DNA of 64,000 bases from Bradyrhizobium sp. CB1717 (GTDB taxonomy: Bacteria > Pseudomonadota > Alphaproteobacteria > Rhizobiales > Xanthobacteraceae): positions 4,898,001 to 4,962,000 of the forward strand of contig NZ_CP121666.1 in the NCBI RefSeq assembly GCF_029714325.1. Reading direction: 5' to 3'. Made by a program: the position numbers and the translations under genes. The notes beneath the pieces were generated by a model that saw only the letters and a program-made list of their open reading frames with translations, was not told where the DNA came from and did no database searches. Shown here one piece after another: positions 25,801-33,852 of this stretch (position 1 is the stretch's first letter; the number at the start of each line of letters is the position of its first letter).

Positions 25801-26351
25801 AGGAGGTCGGCTTCGAGCTCTACCAATCGATGCTGGAGGAGGCGATCGTCAACCTCAAGGCCGGCGTCTCCGAGCCCGCCGCCGACCGCTGGTCGCCGTC
25901 GATCACCATCGGCATGCCGGTGCTGATCCCGGAGGATTACGTCAGCGACCTCTCGGTGCGGCTGTCGCTGTACCGGCGCCTCGCCGATCTCGACACCGAG
26001 GAAGAGATCGAGAACTTTGGCGCCGAGATGCGCGACCGCTTCGGCGTGCTGCCGGACGAGGTGCGCTATCTGTTCAAGGTCGCCGCGATCAAGGCGTTCT
26101 GCCGCAGGGCTAATGTCGAGAAGATCGATGCCGGCCCGAAGGGCGCCGTCATCGTCTTCCGTGACAATTCCTTCGCCTATCCCGATCGCCTCGTGACCTT
26201 CATCCGCAGCTACGGCCAGGCCGCCAAGGTGCGGCCCGACATGAAGGTGGTGTTCCTGCAGGACTGGGAGACGCCGGAAGACCGTCTCGCCGGCACGACG
26301 GAGATCATGCGCCAGCTGGCCCAGCTCGCCGCGAGCAAGAAGGCGGCGTAG
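22833..26351 (+). CDS. mfd: Transcription-repair coupling factor Mfd
   Basis: 1172 residues. Domains in order: UvrB-like N-terminal module (about 30-350), RNA-polymerase-interacting CarD-like domain (about 500-580, DIVVHVEHGIGRFIGLQ), RecG-like translocase motor (about 610-970) with GDVGFGKTEVALRA, DEEQHFGV, LSATPIPRT and QLRGRVGRS, and a C-terminal regulatory TRCF domain (about 1030-1130). It removes stalled RNA polymerase and recruits UvrA. The start overlaps the sdhE stop by 4 bp. Confidence 0.97.
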   Translation: MKQGMKSPAELLTPGRALTLANVAEGAEGLVVSDLARAIAARPKKPAVSLAVVCRDGGRMQQLERALRFFAPDLPVLTFPAWDCQPYDRVSPHGGILAQRLTTLARLASLTGSDKPLIVLTTVNAVVQRVPARELVAAQALSVAPGNVVPMDTVVAWLEHNGYNRSSTVREPGEYAVRGGILDLFPAGLEQPVRFDFFGDSLESIRSFDAETQRTLLDMRSLDLVPVSEFQLVTDTIRRFRMGYVAEFGAPERDDALYEAVSEGRRHPGMEHWLPLFQDRMDTLFDYLQGATVAIEPQAEDAVRERFKQIQDYYEARRDAMEHPGGGAIYKPLPPDRLYLTDEEWAKRLGEIPLARLTAFSVPTDGTSVVDAGARKGRDFAPERNDTTVNVFESVVSHVMALQAERKKVVIALWTEGSRDRMTSMLRDHKLAHTTSVNAWRTVQATPRNETMLAVLGLESGFETDEIAIISEQDILGDRLVRPRKASRKLDNFISEVTSLAAGDIVVHVEHGIGRFIGLQTLDVAGAPHDCLELHYAAETKLFLPVENIELLSRYGSDQTTVELDRLGGSGWQTRKAKLKNRIREIAGELIKIAAARHLHEAPRLPVQQGLYDEFCARFPYDETDDQLGAIESTLKDLELGRPMDRLICGDVGFGKTEVALRAAFAVALEGKQVAVVVPTTLLARQHAKTFTERFKGFPVNVAQASRLVATKELNQVKKGIADGSVDIVVGTHALLGKAIKFRDLGLVIVDEEQHFGVTHKERLKALRSEVHVLTLSATPIPRTLQLALTGVRELSIIASPPVDRLAVRTFVAPHDPLMIREALLRERYRGGQAFYVVPRIDDLAEVKDFLDKNVPEMKVAVAHGQMPPAVIEDIMTAFYDGKFDILLSTTIVESGLDIPNANTLIVHRADMFGLAQLYQLRGRVGRSKLRAYALFTLPAQQKITAQAERRLTVLQSLETLGAGFQLASHDLDIRGAGNLLGEEQSGHIKEVGFELYQSMLEEAIVNLKAGVSEPAADRWSPSITIGMPVLIPEDYVSDLSVRLSLYRRLADLDTEEEIENFGAEMRDRFGVLPDEVRYLFKVAAIKAFCRRANVEKIDAGPKGAVIVFRDNSFAYPDRLVTFIRSYGQAAKVRPDMKVVFLQDWETPEDRLAGTTEIMRQLAQLAASKKAA

Positions 26352-26370
26352 GGCACCAGCCTCACCACGT

Positions 26371-26450
26371 CATTGCGAGGAGCCCTTGCGACGAAGCAAT
26401 CCAGAATCTTTCCGCGGAGATAGTCTGGATTGCTTCGCTGCGCTCGCAAT
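26371..26450. repeat. Palindromic intergenic element, family A, copy 2
   Basis: The right half (from TCTGGATTGCTTCGCTGCG at 26424) is identical to the right arm of copy 1, and the loop core CTTTCCGCGGAGA is shared. The left arm is interrupted after CATTGCGAG by a short insertion before CGAAGCAATCCAGA. It lies between the convergent mfd and GGDEF-like genes. Confidence 0.88.
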
Positions 26451-26482
26451 GACCGTGTTTGTCGCGGCAGCGCGCCAGAAAA

Positions 26483-27706
26483 CTACGACGCCGCCCGCGA
26501 CGCATCGGCCGACAGCCGCGCCAGCAGCGACCTTGCCGTATCCGACGGCGACAGCGAGTCCACGCTGACCACGGGATCGCTGCGCATCTCGTGCTTGCCG
26601 TTGGACGTATGCCGCATCACCGCCGAGAGGCGGCGCGCGATCATATGCGCCGTGCGGAAGTCGGTCTCGGCGAACACGACGATGACCGAGCCGTCCTTCT
26701 GGGCCGCACCGAAATCCATCTGCCGCATCAGGCGGCTGAGGATGCGCGCGGCATCGAGCTGGGCGCGGGGATTGTTGGGATCGAAGGCGAATCGCGCCAC
26801 CGACAGGCCGCCGCCGCGTGCCAGCGCCTGCTCGACCGCCTTGGCAAAGTCGCGGGCGAAGGCTTCCGTCGTGAGCAGGCCGCTGCGCGGGTCGAGCCAG
26901 CCGCCGGCGTCGATCGAGCGCAGCGTGCGGCTCAGCTGCGCCTCCATCGCGTGCTGGCGGATCAGCGGCAGCGCGTTGGCGGCGACCTTCGCCGGCTCGC
27001 CGGCGATCAGTTCGAGATTGGGCAGGTCGTAGCTTTGCGCGAGCTGGTGCGCGGTGACGACCACGGGCAGGGTGCGGAAGCGGGTGTCCTCGGCGAGCAC
27101 GGTGAGGAAGGCGTCGGTCACGCGCGCGGTAAATCCTTCGGCGAGCACGACGCCGTCGATGTCGCGGGTGTTGAGATGTTTCGCCGCCGCCTCGATCGAG
27201 AGCGCGCCGACCACGCCGACGCGCTCACCGAGCGCGACGGAGAGCGCGGGATAGGCCGCGCCGCGGCCGATCAGCAGCACGGTGGCATCGCGCGACGGAT
27301 CGCCCGCGGGCAGCGCAACCCTTGCCTCGGGCAGCCGGCGCAGCACGGTCGAATGCAACGTGCGGACGCGCAGCGCAGCGCGTAAGCGCGCGCTCAGGCG
27401 ATCGGGATGGCCGGCGCGCGAAGCAAAGGGCAGGGCGTTGTGCGGCAGTGTGCCCGCCGCATCGAGGGCCACGAAGGGAAGGTAGGGCGATTGGTCGGCG
27501 ATCTTCCTGGCGAGCAGCGCCAGATGCGGCTCATGTCCGCTGTGCATCGCGGCGAGCACCGCGGCCGGCTGCACCTGCTCGACCGCGCGCGTCGCGCTGG
27601 CCCAGTCGGTATCGACCACGGGGAAGAGCCGGGCCTCGTCCAGCGCCGCAACGAAGGCGGGGCGCTCGGCATTGGACACAAACAGGATCGGGCCCGCCTG
27701 GGACAT
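26483..27706 (-). CDS. Response-regulator/GGDEF-like protein with degenerate active site
   Basis: 407 residues from ATG 27706. About 5-110 and 130-250 look like two receiver-type folds (ILFVSNAERPAFVAALDEAR; ATVLLIGRGAAYPALS). The C-terminal 150 residues follow a diguanylate cyclase layout (DPRSGLLTTEAFARDF resembling the D-x-x-T-G-L-x-N motif, then FDPNNPRAQLDAARILSRLM and DSVIVVFAETD-like sequence). At the expected RxGGDEF position there is KDGSVIVVFAETDF, so catalysis is unlikely. It may be a c-di-GMP-independent regulator or a structural protein. A TTG at 27727 is an alternative start. Confidence 0.65.
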   Translation of the reverse strand: MSQAGPILFVSNAERPAFVAALDEARLFPVVDTDWASATRAVEQVQPAAVLAAMHSGHEPHLALLARKIADQSPYLPFVALDAAGTLPHNALPFASRAGHPDRLSARLRAALRVRTLHSTVLRRLPEARVALPAGDPSRDATVLLIGRGAAYPALSVALGERVGVVGALSIEAAAKHLNTRDIDGVVLAEGFTARVTDAFLTVLAEDTRFRTLPVVVTAHQLAQSYDLPNLELIAGEPAKVAANALPLIRQHAMEAQLSRTLRSIDAGGWLDPRSGLLTTEAFARDFAKAVEQALARGGGLSVARFAFDPNNPRAQLDAARILSRLMRQMDFGAAQKDGSVIVVFAETDFRTAHMIARRLSAVMRHTSNGKHEMRSDPVVSVDSLSPSDTARSLLARLSADASRAAS

Positions 27707-27791
27707 CGAAAAGCTCTGATCACGCAACAGGTGCCGCGCAATCTAGTTTGGCCGCCTTAATGCGGCGTCAACGGAAGCACCGAAACTGTGC

Positions 27792-29294
27792 TCAGCCCGG
27801 CCCGGAGCGGTCACGAAATGCCTCGACCATCAGGGGGTTAAGCCCGAGCTCGCTGAGCGCCTCGCGGGCGCGGGCATTGTCCAGGGCCCGCCCTGCCAGC
27901 CGGTGGCCGGAGAGGCGGTCGGGCAGCGCGGTGAGCAGGGCGCCCTGGCCGAGACGGCGCGCCCATTCCTGCAGGTCGTTGGAGAGGAAACGGTACCCGC
28001 CGACAGCCATGATGCCGGAGGGTGGTGCAGTGATACAGATCGCGCCGCTCGCCCGGTCGAGCCGCGCCGCGTAGCCGGTATCGACATAATCGCGCGGCGG
28101 CTGCGCGATCAGCGTCTCGCCGACCGGTTGCGGCGGGGCATAGGCCGCGATCGGCACCATCGCCCCACGCAGGCCGAGCGTGCCCTTCGGCGTCAGCAGG
28201 ATCTCGCCGGCGATGGAGGAGCCGGCCTGTTCGCGCGGCGCGCCGTGCGGTCCCGGCATCACCGGCACCGGCATGCCGTCCTCGCCACGGCGGGCGCCGA
28301 ACAGTCCGGCCTCGCCGAACAGATAGACGTCGGTGAGTGGCGCATGCGGCGCGATCCAGGCATCGCTCGCCGCCACCTGCTCCGGCGCGCGCCACAGGCC
28401 GACGACGTTGCGTAACGTCGGCGTCCGCGCCGCGAGGTCGGCATCGCCCAGCCGCAGCGCGAGCTGCGCCGGCGCGATCAGCACCTCGCATTCGTGCTCG
28501 TTGATCTGCTGCTCCAGCACGTCGTTCTCGAACGGATGATGCAGCGCCAGCGTGCCGCCCGACAGCAGCCACACCGCCAGCGAAGAGGCGAGGCCCGCGA
28601 ACGACATCGGCGTGAACGCCGCCATCACCGTTGCGCCCTGCTTGACGTCGGCTTCGAGCGACATCGCAAGGCCGCCGGCGATCAGGCTGAAATGCGGCCG
28701 CGGCACCGGGCGAAAGCCCTCTGCGGTGACGTCGAAGGAGATTATCGCCGCCTTGCGGCCGTCCTGGATCACGGCGCGCGTCGTGCCGGGCGGTCGGGCC
28801 AGGACGTCGTCGAGCGAGGCCATGCCTTCGGGCAGGTCGCGTCCGAAGCCGTAGACATGACGGATCGAGAACGCCTCGGCGGCGGCGTGCATCGAGAGGT
28901 CGGCATAGCTGACGCCGTCGACCGTGCTCATGGTGACGATGGCGCGCGCCGCGGTGCGGTTGAGCGCCGCGGTCAGCTCGGCGTGCCGCCACAGCAGCGG
29001 CAGCACGGCGACGACGAGGCCGGCGCGATGGGCGGCAAGCACGGTCAGCACGAACTCGACCGTGTTGGGCAACTGGATCGCGATGACGGAATTGGCCGGC
29101 AGGCCCGATTCGACGAAATGGGCCGACAGCGCCTCGATGGCGGTGTCGGCCTCGGCATAGCTCATCCGCCGCGGCTGGTGCCCGGTCACGCGCGGCTTGT
29201 TGAGAGGATCGAGCAGAGCGGTCGCATGCGGCTGCCGCATCAGCGTGCGCTGAAACAACGTGTCGAGCGTCGGCGATACGGCTGGCTGGTTCAC
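27792..29294 (-). CDS. AMP-binding (acyl-CoA synthetase-like) protein with altered P-loop
   Basis: 500 residues from GTG 29294, four bases after the upstream gene's stop. The fold of class I adenylate-forming enzymes is evident: an N-terminal domain with SYAEADTAIEALSAHF and NSVIAIQLPNTVEFVLTVLA, and a C-terminal YVDTGYAARLDR near the adenylate-binding segment. The usual Thr/Ser/Gly-rich phosphate loop (YTSGTTGxPK type) is replaced by SFDVTAEGFRPVPRPHFSLI, so normal acyl-adenylation may be lost or altered. Coupled to the binding-protein gene at 29299. The substrate is unknown. Confidence 0.75.
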   Translation of the reverse strand: MNQPAVSPTLDTLFQRTLMRQPHATALLDPLNKPRVTGHQPRRMSYAEADTAIEALSAHFVESGLPANSVIAIQLPNTVEFVLTVLAAHRAGLVVAVLPLLWRHAELTAALNRTAARAIVTMSTVDGVSYADLSMHAAAEAFSIRHVYGFGRDLPEGMASLDDVLARPPGTTRAVIQDGRKAAIISFDVTAEGFRPVPRPHFSLIAGGLAMSLEADVKQGATVMAAFTPMSFAGLASSLAVWLLSGGTLALHHPFENDVLEQQINEHECEVLIAPAQLALRLGDADLAARTPTLRNVVGLWRAPEQVAASDAWIAPHAPLTDVYLFGEAGLFGARRGEDGMPVPVMPGPHGAPREQAGSSIAGEILLTPKGTLGLRGAMVPIAAYAPPQPVGETLIAQPPRDYVDTGYAARLDRASGAICITAPPSGIMAVGGYRFLSNDLQEWARRLGQGALLTALPDRLSGHRLAGRALDNARAREALSELGLNPLMVEAFRDRSGPG

Positions 29295-29298
29295 GGCG

Positions 29299-31155
29299 TC
29301 ACTTCGTTTGCGTCGCTTGAGGCTCACCCTTGGACCACCAGGTCTCCGGCAGGTAGCCGGACAGCGCGGTAGCCCTTGGCCGTTCTATCCGATTCCAGCG
29401 CGCGATCCATTGCTCGGATACGTTAAACAGCGGGATTGTGTAGCAGCCCGCGATCAGGGCGCGGTCGAGCGCGCGCACCGCCGAGACGAATTCCGTATGT
29501 TCACGGGCCTCCAGCAGGGCGCCGATCATGGCGTCGATGGCGGGATCCCTGGCGCCCATGTAGTTGCGGGTCCCCGGATTGTCGGCCGCAGCGCTGCCCC
29601 AATAGAAATACTGCTCGTTGCCGGGCGACAGCGACTGGTCCCAGCGGTTCTGGATCATGTCGAACTCGTAAGCGAGCCGGCGCTGGTCGAATTGCACGGG
29701 ATCGACCGCGCGCACGCCGGCCTCGATGCCGGCGCGCCTGAGGTCGCGCTGGAAGGCGAGCGCGATGCGCTCCTGGTCGCGGGTCGTGACCATGATCTCG
29801 AACGTGAAGGGCGCCCTGGTCGCGCGGTTGCGCAGCACGGTGCCGTCGAGATCGTAGCCGGCTTCCGACAACAGTTTCAGCGCGGCCCGCAGCGTGGTGC
29901 GGTCGCGGCCCGAACCATCGGTCACGGGCAGGCGGTAGCTGCCGTCCATGATCTCGGGCGGGATCTGCGCGGCGAACGGCTTGAGCAGCTCGCGCTCGCG
30001 CGCATCCGCAGGCCTGCCATAGGCCGAGAGCTCCGAGCCGGCGAAATAGCCGGCGACGCGCGAGTAGAGGCCAAAGAAGTAGTTGCGGTTGACCAGCTCG
30101 AAATCGAACAGCAGCGTCAGGGCCCGGCGCACGCGGATGTCGGCAAAGATCGGACGGCGGCTGTTGAAGACCAGGAATTCGGAAGGCTGCGGCACGCCGG
30201 GCTTGACGGTGTCGCGGATCACCTCGCCGCTTCTGGCGGCCGGAAAGTCGTAGCCGTCGTGCCAGCGCAGCGGCTCGTTCTCGACGCGGAAATCGTAGAG
30301 GCCGCGCTTGAAAGCCTCGAACTGTCCGTTGGCCTCGCGGAAATAATCGAGCCTGATCTCGTCGAAATTGTAGAGCCCGCGATTGATGGCGAGGTCGCGG
30401 CCCCAATAATCCGGATTGCGCGTGAGCGTCACGCTGGCGCCGGGTTTCACCGCCGTGACGCGGTAGGGGCCGGAGCCAACCGGCCCCGTTAGCGTCGTCT
30501 CCTCGAAGGTCGCGACATCGACCGCATGCTTCGGCAGGATCGGCATCAGGCCGAGGATCAGCGGCAGCTCCCGGTCATTGGCCCCGGTGAGATCGAAGCG
30601 GACGGTGAGGGGATCGGTTGCCTCAGCCTTGGTGGCCTTGGCATAGTATTGCCGCAGGTTCGGGCGGCCGCGGTCGCGCAGCATCTGCCAGGAGAACAGC
30701 ACGTCCTCGGCCGTTACCGGCTTGCCGTCGGAGAAGCGGGCGCGGGGATCGAGGCGGAACGTCACGAAGGTCCGGTCGTCGTCGGTCTCGACGGACCTGG
30801 CGAGCAGGCCGTAGAGCGTGAACGGCTCGTCCTGGCCGCGCGCAAGCAGGCTCTCGACGACGTAGCTGCGCATCTGATGCACGGGCAATCCCTTCACGAT
30901 GAAGGGATTGAGACTGTCGAAGGTTCCGAGAATGCCCCAAGTCAGCCGACCGCCCTTACGGGCATCGGGATTGGCGTAGGGCATATGGGTGAAATCGGCG
31001 GGCATCGCCGGCTTGCCGTGCATGGCGATGGCATGGGCCTCCTCGGCCCGTACGGCGCCCGCCGACAGGCCCCAAGTGAGCGCACAAGCGAGCGCAAGGG
31101 CAAGCATGCAGAGGCGGAGACCGGGGCCCTCGAAGAGGCGCTGGAACATGAACAT
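29299..31155 (-). CDS. Family 5 extracellular solute-binding protein (peptide/opine type)
   Basis: About 618 residues from ATG 31155 (31149 is an equal alternative). A signal peptide (LCMLALALACALTWGLSAG then AVRAEE) is followed by an SBP_bac_5 domain with GGRLTWGILGTFDSLNPF, the VESLLARGQDEPFTLYGLLA segment, GSGPYRVTAVKPG and YDFDM-like end motifs. The pattern is nearest the YejA/long oligopeptide-binding group of ABC transporters. No permease or ATPase gene is adjacent, so it is an orphan receptor, or it works with a distant transporter. It is followed without a gap by the AMP-binding gene. Confidence 0.88.
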   Translation of the reverse strand: MFMFQRLFEGPGLRLCMLALALACALTWGLSAGAVRAEEAHAIAMHGKPAMPADFTHMPYANPDARKGGRLTWGILGTFDSLNPFIVKGLPVHQMRSYVVESLLARGQDEPFTLYGLLARSVETDDDRTFVTFRLDPRARFSDGKPVTAEDVLFSWQMLRDRGRPNLRQYYAKATKAEATDPLTVRFDLTGANDRELPLILGLMPILPKHAVDVATFEETTLTGPVGSGPYRVTAVKPGASVTLTRNPDYWGRDLAINRGLYNFDEIRLDYFREANGQFEAFKRGLYDFRVENEPLRWHDGYDFPAARSGEVIRDTVKPGVPQPSEFLVFNSRRPIFADIRVRRALTLLFDFELVNRNYFFGLYSRVAGYFAGSELSAYGRPADARERELLKPFAAQIPPEIMDGSYRLPVTDGSGRDRTTLRAALKLLSEAGYDLDGTVLRNRATRAPFTFEIMVTTRDQERIALAFQRDLRRAGIEAGVRAVDPVQFDQRRLAYEFDMIQNRWDQSLSPGNEQYFYWGSAAADNPGTRNYMGARDPAIDAMIGALLEAREHTEFVSAVRALDRALIAGCYTIPLFNVSEQWIARWNRIERPRATALSGYLPETWWSKGEPQATQTK

Positions 31156-31415
31156 CGGCACACGTTGATTCGAGGACCGGCGGGCCTGAATCCTATCACA
31201 GGGAATTTCACTGGGCGCAGCTGCGGATGTGGTCAAAGACGCTTGTCGGCATTGATCTTTTCGTCGGCCACGCTAAGAAGGCACCCAATCGCGTAAGAGC
31301 GCCGAGCCCGTCACTTATCCGCCTCAATTGACGGGGAGAGAGCCGCGCCCAAGGCGGCTTGGTTCGGTGCTTCGGAGCGGTTCGGGCACTTCCCGTTCAG
31401 AAAGGGTTTTCTGCA

Positions 31416-32240
31416 ATGAATTTCTGTTATTTGGCCGCGTCCGTCCGGCCGCGCGGGCGACTTCTCGCCTTGTTGACGGCGACGGCATTGGTCGTCCCGT
31501 TTGCCGCCGAAGCCCAGACCCCGGCGCCGGCTCCCGGTGCGCCCGCCGCACCCAAGGCGGCTCCGGCCCCGAAGGCGGCTCCGAAGGCTGCCCCCAAGGC
31601 TCCGGCACCCGCCCAGGCGCAGCCGGCCCCGCAGGCTCCCGCAGGCGCTCCGGCGCAGCAGGGCGCGGCCCAGCCCGCCGACCAGCAGATCCAGCTGATC
31701 TACGCCCCCTGGACCAAGTTCTGCCTCAAGGGCCAGGACGCCAACGCCAAGCAGGTCTGCTTCACCGGCAAGGACGGCCGCATCGAATCGGGCCAGCCGG
31801 TCATCGCCGCCGTGATCATCGAGCCGGAAGGCGAGCCCAAGAAGATCCTGCGCGTGACGCTGCCGCTTGGCATGCAGCTGGTCCACGGCACCCGGATCAT
31901 CGTGGACAGCAACGCACCGCTGCAGCAGCCCTATGTGATCTGCTTCCAGAACGGCTGCATGTCCGATTACGAGGCCACGCCCGAGCTCATCAACAGCATG
32001 AAGAAGGGCCAGAATCTCGTTGTCCAGGCGATCAACGCCAACGGCGCGCCGCTGACCCTGCCGCTGCCGCTCGCCGGCGAATTCCAGAAGGCCTATGACG
32101 GTCCGCCGACCGATCCGAAGGTGTTCGAGGAAACCCAGAAGAAGCTCCAGGAAGAGCTTCAGAAGAAGGCTGACGAGCAGCGCAAGAAGCTCGAGCAGCA
32201 GGGTGGCGCGCCCGGCGCTCCTCCGACCGCCCAGAAGTAA
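31416..32240 (+). CDS. Invasion-associated locus B (IalB) family protein
   Basis: 274 residues from ATG 31416, with AAAGGG about 8 bases upstream. Signal peptide about 1-32 (LLALLTATALVVPFAAEAQ), then a long Pro/Ala/Lys low-complexity stretch (about 34-90), then an IalB domain (about 95-235) with YAPWTKFCLKG, ANAKQVCFTGKDGR, LVHGTRIIVDSNAPLQQPY and FQNGCMSDYEAT. Paired Cys suggest disulfides. A charged coiled coil (ETQKKLQEELQKKADEQRKK) ends the protein. IalB proteins are periplasmic or envelope proteins of Rhizobiales first linked to Bartonella invasion. Confidence 0.9.
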   Translation: MNFCYLAASVRPRGRLLALLTATALVVPFAAEAQTPAPAPGAPAAPKAAPAPKAAPKAAPKAPAPAQAQPAPQAPAGAPAQQGAAQPADQQIQLIYAPWTKFCLKGQDANAKQVCFTGKDGRIESGQPVIAAVIIEPEGEPKKILRVTLPLGMQLVHGTRIIVDSNAPLQQPYVICFQNGCMSDYEATPELINSMKKGQNLVVQAINANGAPLTLPLPLAGEFQKAYDGPPTDPKVFEETQKKLQEELQKKADEQRKKLEQQGGAPGAPPTAQK

Positions 32241-32262
32241 TTGGGACCAGATCCCGGACATG

Positions 32263-32291
32263 AAAAAGGCGCTCATTCGAGCGCCTTTTTT
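32263..32291. terminator. Bidirectional rho-independent terminator
   Basis: AAAAAGGCGCTC (32263-32274) and GAGCGCCTTTTTT (32279-32291) form a perfect 12-bp stem with a 4-nt ATTC loop, A-rich on one side and T-rich on the other. It serves the convergent IalB-like gene (plus) and hspQ (minus). Confidence 0.9.
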
Positions 32292-32317
32292 GCTGACCCG
32301 CCGTGTCCGGGCGAAGA

Positions 32318-32650
32318 TCAGTTCAGCGACGGATTGCGCGGGCGATAGCCGCCGGTCTTGTCCTTGATGAAGATCTCGGCGACCTGGGAATGCCGGACCG
32401 GCTCGCCGGAATCGTCCGGCAGCAGGTTCTGCTCGGAGACATAGGCGACGTATTCCGACTCCGCGTTCTCCGCGAGCAGGTGGTAGAACGGCTGGTCCTT
32501 GTGGGGCCGCACCTCCTCGGGAATCGACAGCCACCACTCCTCGGTGTTGTTGAATTCCGGATCGATGTCGAAGATCACGCCCCGGAACGAGAAGATCCGG
32601 TGGCGGACGACCTGTCCGATCTGGAATTTGGCGGTCCTCGCTTTAATCAT
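32318..32650 (-). CDS. hspQ: HspQ, heat-shock / hemimethylated-DNA-binding (YccV) protein
   Basis: 110 residues. AKFQIGQVVRHRIFSFRGVI, then FDIDPEFNNTEEWW, DQPFYHLLAENAE and YVAYVSEQNLL follow the YccV-like fold throughout. In enterobacteria HspQ is a Lon protease specificity enhancer and binds hemimethylated oriC DNA; the role in alphaproteobacteria is less studied. The ATG at 32650 is the only good start. Divergent from the AEC permease. Confidence 0.92.
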   Translation of the reverse strand: MIKARTAKFQIGQVVRHRIFSFRGVIFDIDPEFNNTEEWWLSIPEEVRPHKDQPFYHLLAENAESEYVAYVSEQNLLPDDSGEPVRHSQVAEIFIKDKTGGYRPRNPSLN

Positions 32651-32756
32651 TCCCCGTCGATAGACCAGGATTGTGGCCGATGCTAGTGGCCTTAGCGGGA
32701 ATTAACCTTCGCGTAAGGGGCGGATAGCCCCCAAGTCCTCAGAAAACACTTCATCA

Positions 32757-33710
32757 ATGGTCGATATCCTCAATCTGGCTCTACCTTATTTCGGCCTGAT
32801 CTTCGTTGGTTTCGCCTGCGGCAAGGTCAAGGCCTTGCCGGAATCGGGCCTCGCCTGGATGAACTTCTTCCTGCTCTACGTGTCGCTGCCGGCGCTGCTG
32901 TTCGCGATCATGTCGAAGACGCCGTTTGCCGAGCTGAACAACCCGCCGTTCCTGATCGCGACCACGCTGTCGACAGTGGCCGCATTCACGCTCGCGCTGG
33001 TCGTCGGCAAGGTGCTGGGACGTCTGACATTGCGCGAGGCGACGCTCGCCGGTCTCTCCGGCGGCTACGGCAACATTGGCTACATGGGACCGGGGTTGGC
33101 GCTCGCGGTGCTCGGGACAAAGGCCGCGGCGCCGACCGCGCTGATCTTCTGCTGCGACAGCATCTTCCTGTTCACGATCGTGCCGCTCCTCATCGAGCTC
33201 TCCGACCGCGACCATCCCTCCATCGTGCATGCCTTCGGCGTCGTGCTGAAGCAGATCGTGCTCAACCCGCTGATCATGTCGGCCTGCTTTGGTGCGGCGG
33301 TGGCCGCACTCCACATCGAGCTGCCGGTGGCGCTCGACCGCACCATCACCTTCCTCCAGAACGCGGCCGCGCCGACCGCGCTGTTCGTGCTCGGCGTGAC
33401 CGTGGCGCTCCGTCCGTTCGACCGCGTGCCGTGGGAGGTGCCCGGCGTGATTGCGGTGAAGCTCCTGATTCATCCGCTCGCAGCGTTCGGCCTGATGCTG
33501 GCATTCGGCCCGTTCGCGCAGCCATGGGCCGCGACCGCCGTGCTGATGGCCTCGCTGCCGCCCGCGCTGAACGTGTTCGTGATTGCACGGCAGAACGATG
33601 CCTGGATCGAATCCGCCTCCGTCGCCGTGCTGCTCGGGACGTTCGCGTCGGTGGTCACGCTGACCAGCGTGATGTGGGCGATCCAGACCGGACGGCTGGC
33701 GTTTCCGTGA
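32757..33710 (+). CDS. AEC family transporter (auxin efflux carrier type)
   Basis: 317 residues with about ten hydrophobic helices arranged as two five-helix halves, typical of AEC proteins. The segment GGYGNIGYMGPGLALAVLG near residues 101-119 matches the conserved unwound-helix region of the first half, and PTALFVLGVTVALRP near 205-219 that of the second. Such carriers export or import organic acids and related anions in the inner membrane; the substrate is not predictable. Monocistronic, divergent from hspQ. Confidence 0.88.
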   Translation: MVDILNLALPYFGLIFVGFACGKVKALPESGLAWMNFFLLYVSLPALLFAIMSKTPFAELNNPPFLIATTLSTVAAFTLALVVGKVLGRLTLREATLAGLSGGYGNIGYMGPGLALAVLGTKAAAPTALIFCCDSIFLFTIVPLLIELSDRDHPSIVHAFGVVLKQIVLNPLIMSACFGAAVAALHIELPVALDRTITFLQNAAAPTALFVLGVTVALRPFDRVPWEVPGVIAVKLLIHPLAAFGLMLAFGPFAQPWAATAVLMASLPPALNVFVIARQNDAWIESASVAVLLGTFASVVTLTSVMWAIQTGRLAFP

Positions 33711-33767
33711 GGGCGTTCGCAGCGCGATGGGATTGAGGTTCGTCGCTTGCCGCTCGGCAGGTGCGCT

Positions 33768-33791
33768 CCCTCTCCCGCTTGCGGGGGAGGG
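33768..33791. terminator. Hairpin between convergent genes
   Basis: CCCTCTCCCGC (33768-33778) pairs with GCGGGGGAGGG (33781-33791) with one T-G pair, giving a long GC stem with a minimal loop. It lies between the AEC gene (ends 33710) and the UbiH-type gene (ends 33853), and probably works as a shared terminator or dispersed hairpin repeat. No T-run follows. Confidence 0.5.
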
Positions 33792-33852
33792 CTGGGGAGG
33801 GGTTGTCTCCGCTGCGGCCAATCCCTCAATCCAAAAATTTGGCTTCGTAGAG

